Origin: Alligator mississippiensis
Lineage: Eukaryota; Chordata; Crocodylia; Alligatoridae
Assembly (NCBI RefSeq): GCF_030867095.1
Contig: NC_081832.1
Span: forward strand, 37,953,756 to 38,017,755
Length of the DNA: 64,000 nt
Direction: 5' to 3'
Shown here: in pieces, positions 1 through 11,154 of the stretch
How the letters are laid out: every line of letters starts with the position of its first letter
Numbering within the stretch: the first letter of the stretch is position 1
Notes under the pieces: model-generated
Told to the model about the DNA's origin: nothing
Seen by the model: the letters and a program-made list of their open reading frames with translations, nothing else
Databases searched by the model: none
Program-made: the position numbers and the translations under genes

Positions 1-828
1 CCAACCTGGATCCGTTTGCAAGGTAGGTGGACCAAAACCTGATGGCATTCAATGTAGAGAAGTGCACAGTGCTCCACCTTGGGAGGACGAACCAGCATCA
101 TACTTATAGGCTCAGCAGTGCTTTGCTCACTAGCACCACAACAGAAAGAGACTTGGGGGTCTTGATTTACCACAAGTTGAACATGAACCACCAATGTGAT
201 GCCATGGCTGGCAAAGCAAACCAAATACTGGCATGCATCCACTGATGCATCTCATGCAAAACAAGGGACATCATTCTCCCACTCTGCTCAGCCTTAGTGA
301 GGCCACAGCTGAAGTATTGCATACAGTTTTGGACCCCCCACTTCAGGAGGGGTGTAGATAAGCTTGAGAGAGTCCAAAGGAGAGCACCCATATAATCAAA
401 GGCCCAGAGAGCAAACCTTACAAGTAGAGCCTGAAGGACATGGGACTCTTCAGACTGAAGAAGAGAAGGCCCAGGGGTGACTTGGTGGCAGCCTATAAGC
501 ATAAAAGGAGGGTACATCAGGACCTGGAAGAACAGTTGTTCACCAGGGCCCCCCAAGGGATAACAAGGTCTAACAGCCACAAACTCCTGGAAGGCCAGTT
601 TAGACTGGACATAAGGAAAAACTTCTTTACAGTCTGAGTGTCCAGGGTCTGGAATAGAATCCCCACAGAGGTGGTACAGGCACCTACTCTGGACTCATTC
701 AAAAGGTGTTTGAATGTTTATCTTGTTGGGAATATTTGACCTGAGCAGACTTCCTGTCTATGGCAGGGGGGCTGGACTTGATGATCTTGTGAGGTCTGTC
801 CAGCCCCTAATGTCTATGAAGTAATTTC
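1..828 (+). mobile_element. CR1: CR1 LINE, 3' end (5'-truncated, degraded)
   Basis: This is the C-terminal part of a CR1 reverse-transcriptase ORF plus the 3' UTR. Translation from base 27 gives the CR1 block with VLHLGR, HTYRLSSALL and ERDLGVLI. Further along are the equivalents of RPQLEYCIQFW, LFRLKKRRPRGDLVAAYK and FRLDIRKNFFTV (to about 637). The 3' UTR carries the CR1-type ggacttgatgatcttgtgagg stretch and stops near 828. The frame is broken by several stops and shifts, so the copy is old. The element runs off the left edge of the window. Confidence 0.93.
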
Positions 829-1892
829 ATAATCTGGAATTTTTTTAGTTATGCACTTCTGAGTTCCTTTCTTTTTTTCACCTGAGAGGAACTGCAGCAG
901 GAAACAAAGGTGGAACAGAGCAGGCCTTCTTCTGGCACACTTTGCCAAACTGTTTGAGGCTTAGCATGATAAATGTAAAATGTACATGCTAAAAGTAGTG
1001 ATAAACTGCCACATTTGTTTATCTTTAGCCGATCACCTGTGTTTGCTAGGAGCTGCCCAAAATATTGTCCCCAGCCTACAGTCTTCACTAGTCCATTTTT
1101 GCAACTGTGTTGGCACCATGCCCAGTCTTGAAGACTTAAGCAGACAGCTACAGGGACAAGACATTACAATATTTATTTCATGAGCTTTTCTTCTAATGTT
1201 GTGTGCTTCTTGTAGAAGAAAGTTTTTGCTGGTCAGTGAGGTTTTCCAATTGTGCCTGCTATAGCTTTCCACTAGTGGTGAGAGGTTACATGGGGTGCGA
1301 TGCTTTACACTGTACTGTACTATATGCAGAGAAGGTATTCAGATTTAATTTATTCCCTGCTCCTGGATAAAGATTATTGCAGCTGTGTGTTTTGGAAAAC
1401 TATCAATGAACGGACTTCAGCTCATACAACACACTTTGAATGGAGTACTGTACTCTATATTTCCAGGTTCTGTTTTAATTACACTTGCATATTACCTTTT
1501 GAGGCAGACGAAATCTGGAAAATGTTTCCTCCTATATGGTTCTTCAGCCTTCCTGACCTTCTATTTCATACAAGTATATTTGTGTGTTCAAAATATTTAA
1601 TGTAGGAGCAAGATCTAACAATCTAGATGGGCATGTCCACACATGCAGGCATGCACACTTGCAGCAGCTCAAATAGGAGCAGCACAAATTTGAGCTGGGG
1701 ATTTTTGCCTTAGCACATGTACTTGGACATGCATTTTCATCTGGGGCAAGGTGTGCCACTTGGGGCAAAATAACCCTGCCCAGCTGCTCCCAGATCTACA
1801 GCCAGGGAGAGCTAGAACCTGGGGCCAGCATATGTGTTGGCCCCAGCAATATAAAAAGCTGTCCTGGCAAGCAGCTCAGGGCTGCTTACCCA
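829..1892. other. Unassigned interval, no gene recognised
   Basis: This is AT-balanced sequence with only short chance reading frames. From about 1622 the sequence (tagatgggcatgtccacaca, then cagctcaaa) resembles, in inverse orientation, the stretch near 12,290-12,360. It may be the end of a degraded hAT-like element, but I found no matching terminus or target duplication. Confidence 0.3.
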
Positions 1893-2986
1893 CAGGAGCT
1901 TCTGGGAGGAAGTTGGCTATGCCCCTTCCTGTCCCAGGCTGTTGTTCCTGTTAGCTTGGTCTCAGGAGCTTCTGGGGAGATGGCCAGGCCCTTTTCTGCC
2001 TCTGGCTACTATTAGCTTCTGGCTTGATCTCAGAGCTTTTGGAGTTACTTTGGCTGCATCCCTTCTTGCCTTGGGTGGCTGCTGCTGCTGCCGCTGCCAC
2101 TGCCACCCCCGCCCAAGGAGGGGGTCCTCTGTTGCACACTGCTGTCCCCTCTCTGGGAAGGGCCCACTGCAGTACACTGCAGCCCAGCTTCTGCACCCCT
2201 GTTCTGGTCTGCTACTCAGCCTGCTGCCAAGCCGTGATTGGGGGACAGCCTGGGGAGGGACCCTGCACTGCTTGTAGACCCTTCCCCCACCATCACTGCG
2301 GAAGCCTAAAAGTACCTTGCCTGCCCCAGCTGCCTTGGGAGGCCACCCCCACCTTTACCTCCACTTTCACCCAAAGCACACCCTGAGCAGCTGAACTAGA
2401 TGGTTCCTACCATTGCTGCTGCTGCCTCCTCTCAGGAGAGCAGGAGATTCCCTGCTGCACCACCTGACACCACACCTGCACTGGATTATTTCCCAATTGA
2501 CTGACTGCTCCTACCTTCCCCCACAGCTACCTCGTTACATTTAATCCTGATTTGTCTCCCTGCTTACTGTTCTGCTGCTGAGCACTTGGCTGGAGGCCTG
2601 AAAGGCTTCTTGACATATCTTCCACAAACAAAGCCTGTCCACTGCTCCAGCCATCTTTTACATCTGCCTCAGCAGCCTCCCTGTGTGTTTTTGCCCTTGT
2701 GTGGCAAGTCCTGTGTTCCGCTCCCCCTGCCCTGGTGTTTGTGTGGTCGAGTAAGCCAGTCTGAGTTCCCCCAGCCCTTGAGTGTGTGTTTTCCCCCTCC
2801 CCCCACATTCTCAAAGCATAGGTCTCCTGTTTTTTTTTTCCTGTGGGGCTGTAGTTTAGTGAGCTTCAGCCCCCTTCCTCCCTACCCCACTTCTCCCCCA
2901 CAACCCTAGCCTGCCCCTACTAGATTCACCAGCCCAATTGGATGTTTTGTTTTTCTTTATTATTTTCCCTGCCCTCATGTGAAACA
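1893..2986 (+). promoter_or_regulatory. 5' UTR of Tx1-like LINE copy 1
   Basis: A CTG/CCT-rich leader of about 1.1 kb precedes ORF1. It aligns by eye with 4916-5909 in copy 2, with runs such as cttctgggga, tctggctact and ctgctgctg in the same order. As the 5' end of a LINE it would be expected to hold the internal promoter. This function is inferred from family knowledge. No specific promoter motif was identified. Confidence 0.6.
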
Positions 2987-4368
2987 ATGGCAGGGCAGGA
3001 ACCTTCTGGGGAGGCAGATGCCCCCACACAGCTTCCTGCAGCTCCCACTATGGGGGTGAATCCCAGCCAAGCCCCCAAGGGGATGCATGCCTCTGCAGCC
3101 TCCACCCTGGAGGCAGAGTGCAATGAACCTTCTCCAGAGGTGTAGAAGCCTGCAACCTCTGTTCCAGTGTCAGGTGGGACTCTGGTAGGGAGCAAACAGG
3201 GTCACGGGGTCTCCCCTGGCCAGGCCCCCCTCTGGGGTTCCCAAGCCCCCTCTCCCATTATCTGGGACTAAGGGCAAGGGCAGTGGGAAGGGCTCCTCTT
3301 CAGCCTCCTCCACAGCTCGGGGTGTGAAGGGCAAGGACCCTGCCCCAAAGCCTAGACCACCAGTGCCTGAGGGGACCAGGTGCCCTACACCAGCCAGCAC
3401 ACCCACTCAGCCAGTCCCTGGCCCTATCCCTGGTTCCACCAAAGTGACCCCATGGTGGGGGGGATCCGCAGCTATGCACAGGCAGCTGCGGGGAGGCCTG
3501 AAGCTGAGGGGCCTGGAACCTCTACTACTGACCCTTCTAGCTCCGGCAGTGGGGCCCCCTTTCCAGCACTCACCCCCAGGCATGGGGTGAAGTGCCAACT
3601 GCCCAAGAGGGAGAGCCTGCACTTTGAGATTTGGGTGCAGGCCTTAGCTCAGGTAGTGGGGGGCCCCAAGACCATGGTGGCCTCCTGCTTTCATGGCAAG
3701 GGGGTCTTTTTCCTTGCCTCAGAGACTGCTGCACAAAAGGTGGTGAAGAGGGGGCTCATGGTGGAGGGTGAGTACGTCCCCCTTGAGCCTCTAGAAGAGC
3801 TGGGGACCCAGGTGGTCCTCAGCTCCATCCCTCCCTATATCCCCAATTGGGCATTGCTCCCTCAGCTTCAAACCCTGGAGAGAGTTATCTCCCTGGTGGT
3901 AGCCCCCTCACTGGGGTGCCGAGACCCTATCCTCTGCCACGTGTGTTCTTTCTGTCACCAGGTCATGATCCAGCTGGCAGCAGGAGCACGGCTGGAAGTT
4001 GAGGAGTGTCTGGTAATTCCTTATCAGGGGTCCCTGGTGAGGATTTTCTGTACACTGGGGGACCTGCGGTGCTTCCAGTGCAGTGCCCCATGGGCCAGGT
4101 GGGGAGGGCATCTGCGGGTCCCACTGGAAAAAGAGGTGCCCCTACGACTGGTGCCCCACCCCCCTCAGGCCCCCCTGGCACCCCAGCCACAACCACGAGT
4201 CCACCTGTGAGCTCAAGAAACCCTGCCCTCCAACCAAGTCTAGTGGAGTCCCAGGGAGGGCACCAGGAACCAGGGGGAGAGAAGGAGCAGGGCCCCGCTG
4301 TCCCTAGTCATACCCCTGTCAACCCTGTTCTCCCCAGACCTGCAGCTGAAGGTTCTCCAGGATGTTGA
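2987..4368 (+). pseudogene. Tx1-like LINE ORF1 (nucleic-acid-binding protein), degraded
   Basis: The likely start is the ATG at 2987 (MAGQEPSGEADAPTQ). The N-terminal part is low-complexity Pro/Ser/Gly. The conserved core is open at 3380-4210: RSYAQAAAGRP, then an RRM-like region (FEIWVQALAQVVG, VASCFHGKGVFFLAS), the PPYIPNWALLPQL strand and a Cys-rich stretch (LRCFQC) where a CCHC zinc knuckle is expected. Around 4080 the frame shifts and the Pro-rich tail continues in another frame to 4368. At least two stops or shifts lie before the core. In autonomous relatives this protein coats LINE RNA. Here it is a relic. Confidence 0.75.
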
Positions 4369-4369
4369 G

Positions 4370-4735
4370 GTGGTGCTGGACTACCTGCTGCACCTCTGGG
4401 TCCAGGTGCAGGGGCTGGTCCTGAACCTTCTGAATGTGTACACCCCTGTGAAGGACCCAGAGTTGGCCGATTTCTTCCACCAGGTGGTCACATACATCGG
4501 CACCCTCAACTCTTGCGAGTGCCTGTTCCTTGGTGGGGACTTTAACATCACCCTAGATGTGTGGGAAGGTGCCTGGAGACTGTGGGGCCACTTTCCTCTC
4601 ACTTGTCTGTGCATGTCTCTGCAGAGCACCAGTGGGCAGCGTTCCCCAGCTCCTTGGATGCCTTTAAGGACTGGTGGGCGTGGCCTGGAGGGCTCTGCTC
4701 TGTCCCCTTCAAGCACACTTATTTTCATGTTTTGA
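4370..4735 (+). pseudogene. Tx1-like LINE ORF2, N-terminal endonuclease fragment
   Basis: The fragment starts within the apurinic/apyrimidinic endonuclease-like domain that nicks target DNA in non-LTR retrotransposons. Visible motifs are LVLNLLNVYTPVKDPE, ADFFHQVVTYIGTL and CLFLGGDFNITLD, the last containing the GDFN motif. After about 60 further codons the similarity is lost. The remainder of the endonuclease, the linker and the RT are absent. Relative to copy 2, roughly 1 kb of ORF1 C-terminus is missing just upstream. Confidence 0.8.
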
Positions 4736-4740
4736 CCCTT

Positions 4741-4915
4741 TGACCCACACAACGCTCCTATCCTAGCTTTTTCATTAGTTGTCCCTAGTCATACCCCTGC
4801 CATTAGTTGTCCCAAGTATTTTGTTGTCATCCATTCATTGGCCCCCCCGTACAATAGGAGCTATTAGTTAGCCATGTGGTTCTCAGGGCCATTATAATTA
4901 GGTGATACAAATAGT
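4741..4915. other. Spacer between the two Tx1-like LINE copies
   Basis: This is a short AT-richer stretch without coding signal. It repeats the string gtccctagtcatacccctg, which also occurs near 4300 in copy 1, so a small local duplication or rearrangement is likely at the truncated end of copy 1. Confidence 0.4.
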
Positions 4916-5909
4916 CAGGAGCTTCTGCGGGAAGAGCCTCTGGGAGGAAATTGGCCATGCCCCTTCCTGTCCTAGGGTGTTTCTGCTGCAAGCTTGGCCT
5001 TGGGAGCTTCTGGGGAGAAGATAGCCAGGCCCTTTCTTGCCTCTGGCTACTGCCAGCTGCTGGCTTGTTCTCAGAGCTTTTGGGGGTAAGTTAGCTGCAC
5101 TCCTTCCTGCCTTGGGCTGCTGCTGTTGCTGCCACCCCCCATTGTGGGGGGGGGGGGGGGTCTCTGCTGCATACTGCACACTGCTGAAACCCACCTTGGG
5201 GAGTGGGGGGAGGTATTGCACTGCAATGCATCCTGGCACTGCACTCCAGCAATGCACTCCAGCTTCTGCACTCCTGTCCCAGCCTGCTGCCCAAACTGCT
5301 GTCGGGGAGCCTGCACTGCCTGTGGGTCCCTCCCCCACCATCATTGCCAGAGCCTAAAGGAAACTTGCCTGCCCCAGCAGTCTTGGCAGGCCACCCCCAA
5401 CCTTTACCTCCACTTTCACCTGAAGCATACCTTGAGTGGCTGAACTAGATGGCTGCTACCAACAATGCTACTGTTGCAGCCGTCTGTTTTGCTGCTGCCC
5501 CCCCTCTGGACCACCTTGTACCATTCAACACCACACCTGCACTGGATTACTCCTAATTGACTGATTGCTTGTACCCTCCCCAACAGCTGCCTCACTGCAT
5601 CTGATCCTGCTTTGTTTTCCTGCCTATTGTTTTGCTGCTGAGTGCCTGGCGTGCTCCTGGACTGATCTTCACCAAACAAAGTCCTCCACCACAACAGCCA
5701 TCTTTTGCATCTGCTTCAGCAGCCTTTGCTATGTGTTTTTTGCCCCCATGTGGTAAGTCCTGTGGTCCACTCCCTCTGTCCTGGTATGCATTGTGTGGCT
5801 GAGTAAGCCAGTTAGAGTTCCCTCAGCCCTTGTGTGTGTGGTCCCCCTCTCCCACATTCCCCAAGCATAGCCCTCCCAATTTTTTTCCTGTGGGGCTGTA
5901 GCTCAGTGA

Positions 5910-8018
5910 GATGCCCCCACAGAGCTTCCTACAGCCCCCACTATGGGGATGCATGCCCCTGCAGCCCTCACCCCGGAGGTAGAGTCCAATTAACTTTCTC
6001 CAAGGGTAGAGAAGCCTGCAACTTCCACTGCAGGGGCAGGCAGGATTCCGGAAGGGAACCAACGGGGCCAGGGTGTCTCCCTGGCCAGGCCCCCCTGAGG
6101 GGTTCCCAAGCCCCTTTCCCCACCATCAGGGACCAAGGGCAGTGGGAAGAGCTCCTCTTCAGCCTTCTCCACAACTGGGAGTGGGAAGGGCAAGGGCCCT
6201 GCCCCAAGCCTAGACCATGGGCACCTGAGGGGACCAGGTGCACTATACTAGCCAGCACACCCACTCAGCCTGTCCCTGGCCATAGCCCTGGCCCCACCAA
6301 CATGGCCCCCCAGTGTGGGAATCGCAGCTATGTACAAGTGGCTGTGGGGAGACCCAAAGATGTAGGGCCTGGACCCTCCGCTGCCGGCCCTTCCAGCTCA
6401 GACATTGGGGCCCCCTTTCTGGCACTCACGCGCAGGCATGGAGTGAAGTGCCAGCTACCCAAGTGGGGGATGCAGTGCTGCAGTTTGAGACCTGGGTGCA
6501 GACCCTGGCTCGGGTACTAGGGGCTCCCAAGATTGTGGCCACCTCCTGCTTTCATGGCAATGGGGTCTTTTTCCTTGTTTTGGAGGCTGCTGCACAAAAG
6601 GTGGTGGAGAGGGGGCTCATGAAGGGCAAGTATGTCCCCCTTGAGCTCCTAGAAGAGCTGGGGACCAGAGTGGTCCTCAGCTCTGTCCCTCCCTATATTC
6701 CTAACTGGGCCCTGCTTCCCCAGCTCCAAACCCTGGGGAGAGTTATCTCCCTGGTGGTGGCCCTCTTGCTGGGGTGGTGAGACCCCAGGCTCTGCCACAT
6801 GCGCTCCTTCTGTCACCAGATTATGATCCAGCTGGCAGCAGAATCATGGATGGAGGCTGAGGGGTGCCTTGTGATTCCTTTTCAGGAGGCCCTGGTGAGG
6901 GTTTTCTGTACGCTGAGGGACCTGCAATGCTTCTGGTGCTGTCACAAGTGCCCCATGGGCCAGGAGAAGAGGGCATCTGCAGGTCCCACTGGTGAAAGGG
7001 GTGTCCCTGCCACCAGTACCCCTCCCCCCTCAGACCCTTCTGGCACCCCAGCCTCATCATCCAGCCCCCCTGTGAACTCAGGACACCCTGCCCCCAAACC
7101 AAGCTTGGTCGGGTCCCAGGGAGGGCAGCAGCAGCCAAGGGGAGAGAGAAAGCAGGACCCCCATACCTCTAGTTATGCCCCCACTGTAGCTGCCCCACCC
7201 CACCAACCCTCATCTTTTACTGGAGCCTGTCCAGCTGAGGACCACCCTATGGCTGAGTGGGTGCAGGTCCCCTCTGGGCACAAAACAAAGAGGAAGGACC
7301 ATGAGCAGCTGGAGCCCTCTGATGTGGAGGACTCCTCCCCACCCCATCCCAAGACCACCACTTGGGGGAAAGGAGAGGCCCAGTTTCCAGGGGTCTCCCT
7401 GGCTGTGCCTGACACCCAACCCACAGAAGGATCAAATGGGTGAGTCCCGTGAAGGAGGTTTCAGGGCTGCTGGACAGCCCTGAGCAGGAGCCCATGGAGG
7501 AGGCCCCTCACTCCACTGGCCAGGGCCTATTACCTGAGACAATGGGTGCTAAGGCTGAAGCTGACCCAATGGAAGATCCATCAGTGGAACCCTCCCCCTC
7601 CAATAATGTGGGGGAGATGGAGGCCCTGCAGTTCACCCCAGTGAGTTCTGAGGGGGGAAGTCCCCTCTCCCAGGACCCCAAGACAAGCACTGATGCCACC
7701 CCGGTGCCTGATGAGTCTCCTACTCTCCCCTCCCAGTCAAACCCCACTACTATAGCCTGCCCAATGGTCCCACACCAGAGGAGGTTGGGGTGTGATCCCT
7801 GGACCAACAGTCCAATCTTGTCGGGAACCCTCTGGGGTTCCAGCTCTGCCCTGCCATCTTGTAAGGGAACCCTGTCCCCACCCTTACCCTCACCCCTGTC
7901 CCAAGGGGCTTCAGAGCTCTCCCAATCCCAGTCAGAGTCCTGGGTCTTAGTGGACTGGGGGGCTCAGATGATACCTAAGGAGCCCACTGAACCCCAGGAC
8001 CAGGGGGAGGATGCCTAA
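5910..8018 (+). pseudogene. Tx1-like LINE ORF1, copy 2, degraded
   Basis: The region corresponds to 2987-4368 in copy 1 and extends further. Open stretches run 6313-6780 and 6799-7443 in one frame, separated by a single TGA where copy 1 reads Cys in GCRDP. From 7440 to 8018 the reading continues in another frame. The core holds FETWVQTLARVLG, SCFHGNGVFFLV, SVPPYIPNWALLPQLQTL and a Cys-poor knuckle region (LQCFWCCHKC). The C-terminal 190 residues are acidic and Ser/Pro-rich (EPMEEAPHSTG, DPMEDPSVEPSPS) and end with SWVLVDWG. It is non-functional as it stands. Confidence 0.72.
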
Positions 8019-8299
8019 GAACTGGCAGTCTCCATGTAGCCTGCAGACCTCTCAGTCCCAGAGGTCCCCAGGGGTGAGCTACTAGCATTTCTTGACCGTG
8101 AGTACACCTGGTGGTCCACCAAAAAGCTACAGTTCACCTTGCACCACTGGGGAGATTTTGACAGCGTATGTGAGGGTGCTGGATTCATATCTCTTTGCCA
8201 CACTTTGCCTGGGCCCACTCCTCTGGCATTTAGCCAACCCGTTCCAGCAATCACCACCGTGTCTGGGCCCAGGCCACGCTGGGGCCTGGGCATCCAGGG

Positions 8300-8610
8300 T
8301 TGGCCTACTGGCATTTCAATGCTAGTCTGCTGGAGGATGTGGGCTTCAGGGAGGCCTTCCAGGAGCTTTGGTGGGCCTGGCTGGAGCAGCAGGCGGCTTT
8401 CCCCTTGGCTTGGAAATGGTGGGACGTGGGGAAGGTGTGCATCCTACTTTTCTGTGCAGCTACACTCAGGGGCACACCCGGCAGAGGGAGGCAGTCCAGG
8501 AGCAGCTTGAGCGGGAAGTGCTGGAGCTGGAGAGGCACCTGACCACTGACCCAACCAACCTGTTGCCCTGTGGGGTCAGGCCAACCTTCAGGATCTCAGT
8601 ATTGCGCTGT
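8300..8610 (+). pseudogene. Tx1-like LINE ORF2, endonuclease-RT linker fragment
   Basis: The reading frame from 8300 contains YWHFNASLLEDVGFREAFQE followed by WWAWLEQQAAFPLAWKWWDVGKV. This is the hallmark stretch between the endonuclease and the RT of Tx1-type ORF2. The similarity ends near 8600 with the coiled-coil-like EQLEREVLELERHL in an adjacent frame. The upstream endonuclease core and downstream RT are missing, and at least one frameshift is present. Confidence 0.72.
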
Positions 8611-9020
8611 TAGACAGGAGGGCATGGTGTAGGATTGCACATGCACACACGTAAAAATCAATTAAGTGAATACACACACTCTAGGTGCATGCACCCCCAC
8701 TAGGCGTGCGCACACATGCTACCAATCCAGGCACATACACATCCAAAATTACCAGCCTAGGCAAATGCACGCCTATCACCAATTCAAGCACCTACACACA
8801 CTATACAGACCAAAAGAAATTAGACCACAATCAACTACCAATATCTGCACACCCAATACACATACATGGATCACTAATTCGTATATCATGCACGCAGTGA
8901 CGTACATGTATATCAGTTTGCATACATACCACTCACCTACACGTGCACACAGGCGAGTTCCTAATTTGTGGTGTGTATGTATGTGCTTGGTGTACTTGAG
9001 ATACCTGGGGGAAGGTTAAG
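8611..9020. repeat. Degenerate (CA)n-rich low-complexity DNA
   Basis: The stretch is dense in cacaca, acacac and tacacac strings interspersed with other sequence (for example gcatgcacccccac, cacatacacatcc). It looks like an aged CA microsatellite cluster. No gene is seen. Confidence 0.6.
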
Positions 9021-9560
9021 GTGAGAGAGAGTGAAGGTGTAGGGATGAAAGTTGCCGGGACCAGGGTTAGAACCAGTAGACTTGGAGAGAGCTGGGCTGA
9101 GAAGCTGAAGCTTGGGGTTACTTCAGGTTACTGCTGGTGGGAACTGAGATTAAAGTTACCAGTGCCAGGATTAGAACCAACAGATTGGAGGGAAGTTGGG
9201 GTAATTTAAGGTTAATTGGTGTTAATTGAAAGCAGAAAGCTGGCAGAGCAAAGGAGCAATGCTGGGGAGAAGCCTGGAGTCCAGAGCCAGGGCAAGTCGG
9301 CTCCCCTGTAGTCTTCAAGTACATGAGGAGAGGAAAACTGGGAGTAGGGCTGAGAGATTGCAGAGAGCGACAGGGCTGAGAGGATGCAAAAAGTGGTGGG
9401 AACAGGGCTAGGAGATTGCAGAAAAGGGACAAAGAGCTGAGAGATGGCAGAAAAGGGGAGACAGAATTGAGAGATCAGGAAAACTGTGGGGGGTGGGGCA
9501 GGGAACTGGAGACGAGAGAAAGAGAGCTGGAGACTGGAATTTAAGATAGGGAAGGGACAA
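9021..9560. repeat. Purine-rich block with a duplicated ~106-bp unit
   Basis: A unit beginning near 9043 (gatgaaagttgcc...gggttagaaccag) is repeated imperfectly from about 9149 (gattaaagttacc...ggattagaaccaa). Many short gctgagaga / gagattgcag runs follow to 9560. The block is a strong purine/pyrimidine strand asymmetry, not coding sequence. The host element, if any, was not recognised. Confidence 0.5.
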
Positions 9561-10639
9561 GGGCTCAGTGACACACCACCCAACTTGGGATTACAAATGA
9601 TAGTGGTTGTATTGAACAGGGGAGATGGTGACATGATATTTTATTGGTTCCTTTGCACACGGACACACAGATGCGCACAATGGCAGCAGGGGTTAAAGAG
9701 GCTTGGTGCAAGGACTGAAGTCTGGGTGGAGAGAGGGAGAGTCCAAATTGGAGGAGGAAATATGCAGGTGATATCTACCTATCCCAGGCTGAAAGTGGGT
9801 CCTTGATGGCCAGTTGGGGTCTCCTTCAGCTTGGTGTTGTCCAGAGGGGGGTCACTGGCAGGGCCTCTGGGGTGGATAGGCGGTGTGATGTGGAGCTGGT
9901 CTGGTGCAGATGGAAATGGCATTCCTAAGGAGTCAGTCTTCACTACCCCTTTTTACGGGGCTGACTACCTCTGATCTCCTATGGGGAAGGCCTGACAGGC
10001 AATGTCAGTCCTGTTCCAGAGGGCTCCAGGTGTTCTTACTGAGCATGTGCAGCCTCGGCACAATGGTGGGTTGCCTCATCTTTTGTTTCTTGAATGCTGA
10101 GGGTAGTTCCAAGGGCTGGGTCCTTGGTCTAGGTGTTGGTGTTGATGGTTTGGTCATTCAGAGGGAGCTATTTTTAGACCTACTGCCATTGTCTCTCAAG
10201 CACCCCCATTCATTCAGAAACCAAGTCACATAGGAGGGGTAGGTATGAGTCATGGGTTACACAACTGGGCCTAGGGACAGGATAGAGACTTGACAAACAA
10301 AATGGAAACTTGACATGACTTATGCTAACTTGCATATGTAGGCTTAAATCATATAGTATCAGTAAAACAGTAATATAGAACAGTAAAAATCAATATAAGC
10401 AAAATAATTATACAATATAAAGAAAGAAAAATGAAACAAATACAACTTGCTACCAAAATAAAATGCTGAAGTGTATCCTATGTCTTAGCTCACTTATCTA
10501 TAGGGAATAGAGAGGGAAAGAAAAAGTCATAAATGGTTGGGGAAGGGGAGGGAATGCATTTTAAAGGAAAAAAAGAAAAACTGGGTTTTGCTACAAACCC
10601 ATCCCTATGCGGAGTGTCAGGATGATGGGAAGAGCTTTG
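9561..10639. other. Unassigned interval, A-rich toward its right end
   Basis: No coding or recognisable repeat signal was seen to 10,250. From 10,270 to 10,480 the plus strand is A-rich (aatataagcaaaataatt, aaagaaagaaaaatg). This resembles the tail or leader of some retroelement but matches none I can name. Confidence 0.35.
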
Positions 10640-10935
10640 TGCTCTGGATGAACACCACGCCCACAATGCGTTTGTCCACTCACTCGTCTATCTCCTTCAG
10701 GAGATGGACTGTGGCTCCCACTTCTATGACCTGGAGAGATGGCAGGGGGCCAAGAAGTACATCACTTGTCTTCTGGTGGGTGGCACCTATAATCAAGTGC
10801 ATGGCTGTCCTCTGGACTCTCAAGTTTTTCCACATCCTTCTTGAATTGTAGAGCCCAGAATTGGATGCAGTACTCCAGCTGCGGCCTCACCAAGACCAAG
10901 TACAGTGGGAGGATGACATCCTGAGATGTATTTGA
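10640..10935 (-). mobile_element. CR1: CR1 LINE RT C-terminal fragment
   Basis: The reverse complement of about 10,780-10,930 reads VILPLYLVLVRPQLEYCIQFWALQFKK, the conserved CR1 segment near the end of ORF2. The part to the left (toward the CR1 3' side) diverges quickly. The copy is a short, old fragment, and its left boundary is uncertain. Confidence 0.75.
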
Positions 10936-11039
10936 GAAGTTTAGAAGCCTACCAGTGTCTCTATCATCATAATAAAATGCATTCTAAATATCTATATGTT
11001 TTGATGTTTGCTTTTGGTTTTCTTATCATACAATGTGTG

Positions 11040-11154
11040 TGTCATGGGGGGATGTGGGGTTTGCAGGAGGGGAGTGGGAAGGGGTGTGAGGGGACTGTGG
11101 GCCAGTGAGGGGACTGTGGAAGTGAGGGGAGTATATGGGGAGCTGCTCAGGAGG
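11040..11154 (+). repeat. G-rich short tandem stretch
   Basis: The sequence gaggggactgtggg / gaggggactgtgga and similar G-rich motifs recur about every 20-30 bp next to the left arm of the adjoining palindrome. It may be a small minisatellite. No coding potential is seen. Confidence 0.45.

Larger units (their letters stand above)
1893..4740 (+). mobile_element. Tx1-group (L1 superfamily) LINE, copy 1, 3'-truncated
   Basis: The copy begins with caggagcttctggg, shared with the start of the second copy at 4916. It continues with a GC-rich 5' UTR, ORF1 and the start of ORF2. ORF2 ends inside the AP-endonuclease domain, and no reverse transcriptase or 3' UTR follows. ORF1 has the SYAQAA segment and the PPYIPN...CRDP core typical of Tx1-group ORF1 proteins of fish and amphibians. 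A LINE copy normally loses its 5' end during target-primed reverse transcription, so keeping the 5' end while losing the 3' end is unusual. It may reflect later deletion or recombination. Confidence 0.8.
4916..8610 (+). mobile_element. Tx1-group LINE, copy 2, 3'-truncated
   Basis: This is a second copy of the family at 1893-4740, in the same orientation and 175 bp downstream. It has the 5' UTR, a fuller ORF1 (including the acidic and Pro-rich C-terminus lost from copy 1) and then the segment just after the endonuclease in ORF2 (YWHFNASLLEDVGFREAF, WWDVGKV, and LERE in another frame). Most of the endonuclease and all of the RT are missing. The two copies differ in which internal parts they keep, so they are not a simple recent tandem duplication. 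Confidence 0.78.

Noticed and set aside
1300-1605. A 101-codon plus-strand frame in otherwise unassigned DNA
   Set aside because: No recognised motif, no splice or promoter context, and an overlapping shifted frame of similar length. It is consistent with chance.
5892-5910. gggctgtagctcagtgag, resembling a tRNA 5' half with an A box
   Set aside because: No cloverleaf, B box or 3' half follows, and the equivalent site in the neighbouring LINE copy (about 2844) has drifted. It is part of the LINE leader.
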